A DNA stretch of 10,813 nt from Calditerrivibrio sp. (GTDB taxonomy: Bacteria; Chrysiogenota; Deferribacteres; Deferribacterales; Calditerrivibrionaceae), in assembly GCA_020217115.1 (NCBI GenBank), contig JAIWOA010000110.1, positions 1 to 10,813 of the forward strand. Direction: 5' to 3'. A model generated the notes under the pieces. It was given only the letters and a program-made list of their open reading frames with translations. It did not search any database and was not told where the DNA came from. Positions 5,229 through 10,813 of this stretch are shown here, in pieces. The translations under genes and the position numbers were made by a program. Each line of letters begins with the position of its first letter. The first letter of the stretch is position 1.

Positions 5229-6872
5229 TTATTTACCTTGTAAATCCTCCAGAGCCCTTAATATTTCTGGCAAAAGCTGTTTTTTACGAGATAACACATT
5301 AGGCAAATAGTATGAATTTTCATCTATCTGTCTATATTTTATAACTTTTTCTATAGTTTTAAATGTGGTACTAAGAAGGATACTATTTTCTGTAATTATA
5401 TCTGTCACCAACAACATCGACATATGAAGACTGTTTTTATTTTTTATTATTTCCAGCTCTTTAATTAAGTCTGACTGAACTTCTTTAAGTTCATCAATGT
5501 TCACAACCTCAACCTGTCCAACACCAAAACTTACACCAAACTCAGAATATATCTTGAAATCTGTGTTTATGATATCTGATGGAGTTCTATTTTTTAAACT
5601 ATCAGTAGCAGAAAAGATCTCTTTCCCATATTCGATGTAATCAAAGCCCCCGATTTGGGAGAGATCAGACAAGGCTCTTACATCATCATCTGTAGTTGTG
5701 GGAGATTTGAGAATTACAGTATCAGCGAGAATTCCTGAAGCGAGAAGTCTGGCAATCTTATTATCAATTTCAACATTGTTAATTTTAAAAAGTTGATAAA
5801 CAAGGGTACAGGTACTACCCACAGGTTTAGCATAAAAATATATAGGTTTTTTCGTTTTGATAGTCCCAAGCCTATGATGGTCAATAATTTCAACTATTTC
5901 GGCAGAATCAGCCCCATCAACTGCCTGACTTAGCTCATTATGATCCATAAGGATAAGGCTATTTTCTGGCTTTTTTATTATATCAGATCTGGTTATTATC
6001 CCCACAAGCATGCCATCTTCATCCACAACGGGTAAACCTCTCCTATCGTTCCTTAACATAGCATCTTTAGCAGTTTCGGCATAATCATCCGGTTTTATGG
6101 TATCTGTAATCCCCATAATAGATTTACATGGAACAGAAAGTATAAGTCTCCTTGCCGTCTCAGCAGTATCGACATTTGAAACAAATATACTCCCATTGTA
6201 ATCTGAAAAATCAAGATCAAAATCAGACTCGTTTTCCAATCCTGTAACAATTATAGCAGGGACATTTTTAGACATAGAGTACTGTATAATATCTCTCCTT
6301 TTGCTAACTATTACAATGGAGTTTTCAGCACCGATGGCATCAAGTCTCTTCACAAACCTATCGTAGGGCATGGCACCTATTATGGGAGTAGCAGAAAATT
6401 CTTCAACATCTATACTTTTGATAAAATATCCACCGATTGTCTTTAAAAAGTTTTCAAGTCTGAAGATATAAAAAGGTCTAATGGAATCATCAAAATTGGC
6501 AAAAAAGTTTGCAATTTCAAAAACACTTGCTATCCCTAAATATCTACCTGAAGAATCAACAATTGGAGTCAATCTAACACCCATCTCCTTCACATTCTTC
6601 ATTACAGCAGATAGAGGATCATTCTCATTATCTGCATGAACAGATTTTGTCATAACATCTGAAACCTTTGGATAAACATCTCGTATAAAAATTGGAGGTT
6701 CTATCTGAAATTTTGAAAATATATATTTAGTCTGTGCGTTAAGATTACCACATCGCCCTGCAATATACCTACTTCCCTTATCTATCATATTCTTAAGGTA
6801 AGCATAACAGTATGCAGAGCATATGGAGTCTGTATCTGGATTTTTATGACCTATTACATATACATTTTTCAT
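5229..6872 (-). CDS. ppaC: Manganese-dependent (family II) inorganic pyrophosphatase with CBS-DRTGG-CBS regulatory insert
   Basis: 547 residues from ATG at 6872, chosen because GHKNPDTDS then starts at residue 8 as in all family II enzymes; a further 19 codons upstream are non-homologous AT-rich sequence. It hydrolyses pyrophosphate to phosphate in the cytoplasm. Metal ligands lie in the DHH domain: His9, Asp13, Asp15, Asp310-His311, Asp331-His332-His333 and Asp384. The DHHA2 domain follows, with SRKKQ at 528-532 as the substrate-binding basic motif. CBS1 lies at about 68-125, a DRTGG-like segment at about 155-245, and CBS2 at about 248-302. Plain family II enzymes are about 310 residues, so the insert of about 240 explains the length. 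Such enzymes are controlled by adenine nucleotides and, with DRTGG, by diadenosine polyphosphates. Divergent from the STAS gene. Confidence 0.95.
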   Translation of the reverse strand: MKNVYVIGHKNPDTDSICSAYCYAYLKNMIDKGSRYIAGRCGNLNAQTKYIFSKFQIEPPIFIRDVYPKVSDVMTKSVHADNENDPLSAVMKNVKEMGVRLTPIVDSSGRYLGIASVFEIANFFANFDDSIRPFYIFRLENFLKTIGGYFIKSIDVEEFSATPIIGAMPYDRFVKRLDAIGAENSIVIVSKRRDIIQYSMSKNVPAIIVTGLENESDFDLDFSDYNGSIFVSNVDTAETARRLILSVPCKSIMGITDTIKPDDYAETAKDAMLRNDRRGLPVVDEDGMLVGIITRSDIIKKPENSLILMDHNELSQAVDGADSAEIVEIIDHHRLGTIKTKKPIYFYAKPVGSTCTLVYQLFKINNVEIDNKIARLLASGILADTVILKSPTTTDDDVRALSDLSQIGGFDYIEYGKEIFSATDSLKNRTPSDIINTDFKIYSEFGVSFGVGQVEVVNIDELKEVQSDLIKELEIIKNKNSLHMSMLLVTDIITENSILLSTTFKTIEKVIKYRQIDENSYYLPNVLSRKKQLLPEILRALEDLQGK

Positions 6873-6901
6873 AATACACCACCAAAAAATATTATTGATA
6901 T

Positions 6902-6929
6902 ATTTTAAACAATAATATAACTTTTTCAA
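6902..6929 (-). promoter_or_regulatory. Candidate promoter of the pyrophosphatase gene
   Basis: TTGAAA (6929-6924), a 16-nt spacer and TAAAAT (6907-6902) lie on the minus strand, about 30 nt before the start codon. The -35 overlaps the opposing -35 of the divergent gene. Confidence 0.5.
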
Positions 6930-6951
6930 GATAAAATAGGTAATATATGAT
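6923..6951 (+). promoter_or_regulatory. Candidate promoter of the STAS/anti-sigma genes
   Basis: TTTTCA (6923-6928), a 17-nt spacer and TATGAT (6946-6951) lie on the plus strand. A TATAAT at 6951-6956 is also present, but without a matching -35. The predicted start is near 6958, giving a 22-nt leader with GGAG at 6966-6969. Confidence 0.45.
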
Positions 6952-6979
6952 ATAATAATATTAACGGAGAAGACAGACT

Positions 6980-7327
6980 ATGATAGAAATTAAAAATTAT
7001 GGGAAATTGGTTGTAGTAAAGATCAATGCCAGGAGAATTGACGTAAGCAATGCGGACATTTTAAACAAGAATTTAGATGAAGCATTAAAATTTGACTATA
7101 TATTGCTTGATGTTGAGATGCTCGAATTCATTGACAGTTCAGGTGTAGGGATAATTATAAGTTTTTATAAAAAGATTAAAGGTAAAAAGGGGAAATTTGG
7201 ACTTGTAAATGTCAATAACAGAATATTTACAATACTCAATATAACCGGTCTCTTGAAGATAATAAAGATTTACAAAACCTATGAAGATGCCAAGGAGGAC
7301 TACTTTGAAACCGTCACTGAAACTTGA
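6980..7327 (+). CDS. STAS-domain anti-sigma factor antagonist (SpoIIAA/RsbV-like)
   Basis: 115 residues; GGAG lies 10 nt before ATG. A single STAS domain fills the protein. The motif LEFIDSSGVGI (48-58) is the phosphorylation loop, and Ser54 corresponds to the Ser phosphorylated by the cognate kinase in SpoIIAA/RsbV. In the unphosphorylated state such proteins bind the kinase and free its partner, usually a sigma factor. The adjacent RsbW-like kinase overlaps its end, so the two are a partner-switching pair. No sigma factor or PP2C phosphatase is in the window, so the output is unknown. Confidence 0.92.
   Translation: MIEIKNYGKLVVVKINARRIDVSNADILNKNLDEALKFDYILLDVEMLEFIDSSGVGIIISFYKKIKGKKGKFGLVNVNNRIFTILNITGLLKIIKIYKTYEDAKEDYFETVTET
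7293..7298 (+). promoter_or_regulatory. Ribosome site that sets the TTG start of the anti-sigma kinase
   Basis: AGGAGG lies 6 nt before the in-frame TTG at 7305, inside the end of the STAS gene. The in-frame ATG codons at 7281 and 7287 lie upstream of this site and have no ribosome site of their own. Confidence 0.8.
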
Positions 7328-7745
7328 GCTGACGATGCCAAGTAATATTAAGCTACTACCGCTTATAGGTAATCTGGTTGAAACATTTATCTCAAATGTA
7401 CGAGATGAATTCGGCAATATAGATCTTGATGATCTCGCATTCAAAATAGATCTTGCTCTCACAGAAGCCACTGCAAATGCTATGAAGCACGGAAATAAAG
7501 GAAAAGAGGATCTCCCTGTAAAAATAAAGATGGAATTTTTTAATGACGAATTGCAGATAGATGTAAGTGATTGTGGAGAAGGCTTTAGATCTGAAAAACT
7601 TCATGTAGATATCGAGGATATCCCTGAAAACCAGGATTCTGGGAGGGGGCTTTACATCATAAAGCAGTTGATGGATGAAGTTACCTATTCCTATGAAAAT
7701 GGGCAGTATAGGTTTCAGATGACTAAAAAAATCAGATCAACATGA
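7305..7745 (+). CDS. Anti-sigma factor serine kinase, GHKL ATPase (RsbW/SpoIIAB-like)
   Basis: 146 residues when started at TTG 7305, the normal length for this family. One HATPase_c_2 domain is present: N-box E54-ATAN-AMKHG (Glu54 catalytic base, Asn58 for magnesium), G1 box D89-CGEGF, and G2 box GRGLYIIK (113-120) preceding helix QLMDEV. It should phosphorylate Ser54 of the STAS protein with ATP. When not bound to it, the kinase sequesters a partner. The gene overlaps the STAS gene by 23 nt, so translation is coupled. Its TGA overlaps ATG at 7742 of a possible mini-ORF. It is too short to be a two-component kinase and has no phospho-acceptor His. Confidence 0.92.
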   Translation: MKPSLKLELTMPSNIKLLPLIGNLVETFISNVRDEFGNIDLDDLAFKIDLALTEATANAMKHGNKGKEDLPVKIKMEFFNDELQIDVSDCGEGFRSEKLHVDIEDIPENQDSGRGLYIIKQLMDEVTYSYENGQYRFQMTKKIRST

Positions 7746-7816
7746 GCAGATTATTTAAAAGTATAAAATTCTTGAAATTCTTCTATCTTTGTAATATTAT
7801 TGAACATGCTGTGTAA
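7742..7816 (+). CDS. Possible 24-codon ORF bridging the anti-sigma kinase and response regulator
   Basis: ATG at 7742 overlaps the kinase stop as ATGA. The frame runs to TAA at 7814-7816, 8 nt past the response-regulator ATG (7806). The product begins MSRLFKSIKFLKFF and ends NIIEHAV: basic and hydrophobic in its first two thirds, resembling a small membrane-seeking peptide. There is no clear ribosome site. It may be a coupling ORF that delivers ribosomes to the regulator start, or chance in AT-rich DNA. The case rests only on the double overlap. Confidence 0.25.
   Translation: MSRLFKSIKFLKFFYLCNIIEHAV
7772..7800 (+). promoter_or_regulatory. Candidate promoter of the two-component operon (leaderless)
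   Basis: TTGAAA (7772-7777), a 17-nt spacer and TATTAT (7795-7800). The expected start falls at about 7806-7807, that is, on the ATG of the response regulator, which has no ribosome site. A leaderless mRNA is therefore possible. Confidence 0.45.
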
Positions 7817-8498
7817 AATTCTTGTAATAGATGATGACTATGAAATACTTGATATGCTTAAAATACTCCTCGAGCTGGAAGGTTATCCTGTAGATACAGC
7901 GGTAAATGGTTTTTCTGGATTGGAAAAACTAAAAAAGACATCTTACCAGCTTGTAATACTGGATCTAAACCTACCCGATATAACAGGTGAGCAGGTATGT
8001 AAAAATATCAGAAAAAATAACAATATCCCAATACTGATACTCTCTGCAAAGGAGAGTGTCACAGATAAAGTACTTTGCCTTGAATATGGTGCAGATGACT
8101 ACATCACCAAACCTTTTCAAAATATTGAGCTGCTGGCTAGAGTCAAAGCAATAATGAGGCGATGTTGTTGTTTTGATAGTGAAGAAAATTCCAGTAAAAC
8201 AATAAACTATAAAGATTTTGTTATTGATATAGAAAGCATGTTGGTCTCAAGAAATGGGGCAATTATACCATTTACTCCAAAGGAATTTGAAATATTTTTA
8301 TACCTTGTAAAAAATAAAGGTAAGATAGTGCAAAGGGAAAAGATAATAAATGAATTATGGGGAAAAGATAATTTATATAAATGGTCAAGAAGTATCGATG
8401 TACATATACAACATATCAGACAAAAAATAGAAAAGAATCCCCGAGGACAAGCCATATTAAAAACAATTTCAGGTGTTGGATATAAGTTAGAAGAATGA
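7806..8498 (+). CDS. OmpR/PhoB-family response regulator
   Basis: 230 residues from ATG 7806; a TTG at 7800 is the only earlier option, and neither has a visible ribosome site. The receiver domain is at 3-118: acidic pocket Asp9-Asp10-Asp11, phospho-acceptor Asp53 (VILDLNLPD), Ser80 switch residue, and Lys102 in TKPF. A CCC run (120-122) ends the receiver. The winged-helix DNA-binding domain at about 130-230 has FTPKEFEIFLYLVKNKG, ELWG, the recognition-helix stretch SRSIDVHIQHIRQKI and the final beta hairpin TISGVGYKLEE. It is phosphorylated by the next gene's kinase, which starts in its stop codon (4-nt overlap). Target genes are not indicated by the sequence. Confidence 0.95.
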   Translation: MLCKILVIDDDYEILDMLKILLELEGYPVDTAVNGFSGLEKLKKTSYQLVILDLNLPDITGEQVCKNIRKNNNIPILILSAKESVTDKVLCLEYGADDYITKPFQNIELLARVKAIMRRCCCFDSEENSSKTINYKDFVIDIESMLVSRNGAIIPFTPKEFEIFLYLVKNKGKIVQREKIINELWGKDNLYKWSRSIDVHIQHIRQKIEKNPRGQAILKTISGVGYKLEE

Positions 8499-10054
8499 CA
8501 CTTATAAAAAAGTTTATCATATACTTATCAATTGCTACCACTCTTATAATACTTCCACTGCTAATGATTATATGGCATCATCAAAAACAGCTACTCTTCA
8601 GTCAGGCAAAAATTCAAGCAGAAACATTGTTTAAGATGATTGTCATTACAAGACAATGGGTTGCTGAGAATAGAAATAGAATAGAACCTGTTCCAGCAGT
8701 TGCTACAAAAGAGCTCTCCCAATATGCAGATAAAATGGCAAATTTTAGATTCAGAATAACAAGCGATATACTCGTAAATAAAGATAATGCTCCTGATCCC
8801 TTTGAAAAAATAGCACTTGAAGAGTTTAAAAAAGGGGTAAAGGAGTATTCGGAAATAATTAATGTACCCAAAATTGGCTCAGTTTTTAGATACATGGCAC
8901 CTTTACATATAAATGAATCCTGTATGAACTGTCACTATTATCAGGGCTATAAAATAGGAGATATAAGGGGTGGCATTTCTGTATTTATACCACTTAAGGG
9001 TATTGAAGAAACAATTGTAGCAAACAACAAAATGTTTTATATATTTGGGTTTATTACATTTACAAGTATAATTTTTATGGTAACAATACTTGTAAATAAT
9101 CTTGTGTTAAAACATATAAGGGTATTAAATGTGGCATCAAATGCTGTGATAAATAATGATTATCAGGTAAGGACAAATATAAAAACGGGGGATGAGATTG
9201 AACACCTCTCAAAAGCCTTTGATAAAATGGTTGACACTATAAGCCATAATGAAGATATTTTAAAAAAGAAATTAAGTGCAGCCATTTCAAAATATGTAGA
9301 GCTTTACAATGAGGTTAAGGAAAAAAATGTCAAACTTCAAACTTTAAACGACATGAAAACTGACATAATCGATACTATGGCACATGACCTTAGAACTCCA
9401 ATGACAAAAATAATCTCCTATTCTGAAATGTTAAAAGATCCAAAGCTTAAAGAAAAACCTGAAGTAATAGAAAAAGCAATAGATGTAATTTACAAAAATA
9501 TAAATCTCCTTAAAATATCTCTGGATCAGATATTGGTACTTTCCAAACTTGAGCATTCAGATATACCCATAACAATGACACAGATAAGACTTAAAGCTAA
9601 ACTACTTGATATAATAAATATCTTTGAAAAAGAGATTGAGGAAAAAGAGTTAACAGTCTCAATTCATATTGATAATGATATATGTTTTCATGGAAATGAG
9701 GAGATTGTTTACCATATTTTTAAAAATATCATATCAAATGCGATAAAATATAATAAAGTTGGTGGAGAGATAGTTATATCATCCTTCGAGAATATGGAAG
9801 AGATTATTGTTGAATTTTATGATAGTGGATTGGGGATAAAAGAGGAGGAGATAAACAAGATTTCAAATAGATTCTTCAGGGGGAGCAACGTTAAAAATAC
9901 CCATCAAGGGACAGGACTTGGAATGTCAATCGTATACAAGTCTGTAGAAAAACTTGGGTGGGAGATAAAAATTGAAAGCAAAGAATCTTTATATACAAAA
10001 GTCTCACTTTTTATACCCCTAATAAAATCTGATAAAAATTCATGGACAGACTAA
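8495..10054 (+). CDS. Sensor histidine kinase with periplasmic c-type haem (Tll0287-like/DUF3365) domain
   Basis: 519 residues, starting at the ATG inside the regulator's TGA. TM1 is at 7-27; the periplasmic domain is at about 28-178; TM2 is at 181-203. The rest is cytoplasmic: HAMP at about 204-256, a coiled linker at 257-290, HisKA with His297 in MAHDLRTPM, and HATPase with N-box FKNIISNAIKYN (Asn415), G1 DSGLGI (443-448) and G2 GTGLGMSIV (472-480). The periplasmic part ends in ESCMNCHYYQGYKIGDIRGG: Cys143-x-x-Cys146-His147 is a c-type haem attachment motif placed as in the Tll0287-like domain (PF11845). The kinase probably senses redox state or a gas or small ligand at haem, outside the inner membrane. 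It overlaps the next gene by 13 nt. Confidence 0.93.
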   Translation: MTLIKKFIIYLSIATTLIILPLLMIIWHHQKQLLFSQAKIQAETLFKMIVITRQWVAENRNRIEPVPAVATKELSQYADKMANFRFRITSDILVNKDNAPDPFEKIALEEFKKGVKEYSEIINVPKIGSVFRYMAPLHINESCMNCHYYQGYKIGDIRGGISVFIPLKGIEETIVANNKMFYIFGFITFTSIIFMVTILVNNLVLKHIRVLNVASNAVINNDYQVRTNIKTGDEIEHLSKAFDKMVDTISHNEDILKKKLSAAISKYVELYNEVKEKNVKLQTLNDMKTDIIDTMAHDLRTPMTKIISYSEMLKDPKLKEKPEVIEKAIDVIYKNINLLKISLDQILVLSKLEHSDIPITMTQIRLKAKLLDIINIFEKEIEEKELTVSIHIDNDICFHGNEEIVYHIFKNIISNAIKYNKVGGEIVISSFENMEEIIVEFYDSGLGIKEEEINKISNRFFRGSNVKNTHQGTGLGMSIVYKSVEKLGWEIKIESKESLYTKVSLFIPLIKSDKNSWTD

Positions 10055-10713
10055 ATTTGAATACATACATTGAATTTTTTAACTTTTTCACCCTTGGTTT
10101 TTTTGGAGGAATAGGGCACTGTATATCGATGTGTCACCCTTTTGTGATATATACCTCAAGTAGATTTTCCACTAAAAAAGGTTATTTCGGTATTATAATT
10201 CCACAACTTCAATACAACGCAGGTAGAATTGTTACATATATAATGATAAGTATCATAATTTCTTATATCGGTGACATTATAAATGCTGCATCATCCCTTA
10301 TGGGTATACAAAAAGGGGCTTCTATTCTGGCCGGTATTTTACTATTTTTGTACGGTTCATCAATCTTAATGAAAAGGAATATCTTTGCACCTATAGAAAG
10401 CAGAATAGCAAGCTATACGCCAAAAATTATGTCGAAACTTAACCCCAAAAACCCTTTTATGCTGGGAATATTTCTCGGTTTTCTACCCTGTGGACTACTC
10501 TACGGTGCACTTATCTCTGCCTTTGGTCTGTCTTCAGCATCAAAGTCAGTAGTAGCAATCCTTTTTTTTGGTATTGGGACATCTATACCGCTACTAATCT
10601 TTTCACTTATAGGGTCATTTCTGCAAAAAAGATACGATCTTTTTAATAAAATATCTGCACTAGTTATGATATCTATGGGTCTATATTTTATATTTGGTGG
10701 GATAAGATATTAA
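10042..10713 (+). CDS. DsbD_2/sulfite-exporter TauE-like six-TM membrane protein with conserved cysteines
   Basis: 223 residues from ATG 10042, inside the end of the kinase gene; no good ribosome site, so translation is probably coupled. About six membrane segments are arranged as two three-helix halves: roughly 12-36, 60-82, 90-110, 138-162, 166-192 and 203-221. TM1 holds GHCISMCHPF (Cys27, Cys31, His26, His32), and TM4 holds GFLPCGLLYGAL (Cys150), the positions typical of the PF13386 family. Relatives are annotated as sulfite exporters, cytochrome c biogenesis or copper-handling proteins near cbb3 oxidase genes. Membership of the haem-sensor operon suggests a role in thiol redox or metal supply for periplasmic cytochromes. 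This is inference, and no transported substrate can be read. Confidence 0.8.
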   Translation: MDRLNLNTYIEFFNFFTLGFFGGIGHCISMCHPFVIYTSSRFSTKKGYFGIIIPQLQYNAGRIVTYIMISIIISYIGDIINAASSLMGIQKGASILAGILLFLYGSSILMKRNIFAPIESRIASYTPKIMSKLNPKNPFMLGIFLGFLPCGLLYGALISAFGLSSASKSVVAILFFGIGTSIPLLIFSLIGSFLQKRYDLFNKISALVMISMGLYFIFGGIRY

Positions 10714-10744
10714 AAAAGCAAGATTATGGTAGCATTGTAACATA

Positions 10745-10784
10745 ATAGGGGGTGGAGTATTATTTTAAAAACACCACCCACTAT
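10745..10784. terminator. 40-nt imperfect palindrome, possible bidirectional terminator
   Basis: The arms ATAG-g-GGGTGG (10745-10755) and CCACCC-a-CTAT (10774-10784) pair with one G-A mismatch. The pairing continues inward with A-A mismatches every third position. On the plus strand TAAATTTT follows. It lies 31 nt after the last plus gene and just after a possible minus-strand stop codon. The U-run is poor, so termination is only probable. Confidence 0.45.
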
Positions 10785-10789
10785 AAATT

Positions 10790-10813
10790 TTAGGCATATC
10801 TCTTTATTAAATT
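10790..10813 (-). CDS. Possible C-terminal end of a convergent gene (cut by window edge)
   Basis: On the minus strand the frame entering from the edge reads NLIKRYA and then TAA (10792-10790). The palindrome at 10745-10784 lies immediately after this stop, as a terminator would. Seven codons are too few to identify anything, and an open frame of this length is expected by chance. Confidence 0.25.
   Translation of the reverse strand, partial: NLIKRYA

Noticed and set aside
6873..6929. 19-residue N-terminal extension of the pyrophosphatase
   Set aside because: The extension is AT-derived and would overlap the predicted promoter. Family II enzymes start a few residues before the GHxNPDTDS motif, as ATG 6872 gives.
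7281..7304. ATG 7281 or 7287 as start of the anti-sigma kinase
   Set aside because: Both lie before the AGGAGG at 7293-7298 and lack a site of their own. TTG 7305 is spaced correctly and gives the usual family length.
7139..7604. Minus-strand open frames over the STAS and kinase genes
   Set aside because: They are antisense to two genes with complete family motifs and show no ribosome site or domain features.
1..10813. CRISPR array, insertion sequence, prophage or attachment site next to ssrA
   Set aside because: No regularly spaced repeats, transposase or integrase gene, or terminal inverted repeats were seen. tmRNA genes are common integration sites, but the DNA on both sides holds ordinary genes and I found no duplicated tmRNA 3' end.

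Overview
The window is AT-rich and reads as an anaerobic, respiratory, Gram-negative bacterium. A short Geobacter-type pilin, a TRAP transporter with a Tat-exported binding protein, a CBS-domain family II pyrophosphatase and a haem-c sensor kinase occur together in a low-GC background. I infer a member of the Deferribacterota (Calditerrivibrio/Deferribacter-like). This rests on gene content and protein style only, with no database search.

Left part (1-2100, mostly minus strand). In minus-strand order there is a four-TM conserved unknown protein (1984-1625), the tmRNA gene ssrA (1582-1245), a 66-residue type IV pilin (1023-823), a Spc-like secreted partner (807-487), a strong hairpin terminator, and an ABC-2 type permease that runs off the left edge. 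The pilin has a near-canonical sigma-54 -24/-12 promoter and an upstream cluster of TGTC motifs, so it looks controlled in the PilS/PilR manner. The set resembles the split pilA-N/pilA-C (spc) pilin of Geobacter, followed by a PilI-like ABC permease as in the Myxococcus pilA-pilGHI region.

Middle part (2100-5230). A Tat-dependent TRAP substrate-binding protein of the 2-oxo-acid (TakP-like) type lies on the plus strand. It converges on the dctQ-dctM permease genes on the minus strand and shares one bidirectional terminator with them. A perfect FNR-type palindrome lies upstream of dctP, in the gap shared with the divergent unknown membrane gene. dctQM has its own TTGACA-17-TAACAT promoter.

Right part (5229-10813). 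A CBS/DRTGG-containing Mn-dependent pyrophosphatase (minus) is divergent from a plus-strand run of genes. These are a STAS anti-anti-sigma factor, an RsbW-like kinase that overlaps it and starts at TTG, an OmpR-type response regulator, a sensor kinase with a periplasmic CxxCH (Tll0287-like/DUF3365) domain, and a six-TM DsbD_2/TauE-like protein with conserved cysteines. The last three genes overlap one another. The anti-sigma kinase and the response regulator are linked by a possible 24-codon ORF that touches both, or the regulator is read from a leaderless transcript. A 40-nt imperfect palindrome follows, then what may be the last seven codons of a convergent gene.

The recurring theme is extracellular and respiratory redox: pilin, FNR-like site, haem-based sensor and thiol/metal membrane protein. 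No mobile element, CRISPR array, tRNA or rRNA was seen. No gene-free stretch exceeds 300 bases: 1024-1244 holds the pilin control region, and 1985-2120 holds the FNR-like site.
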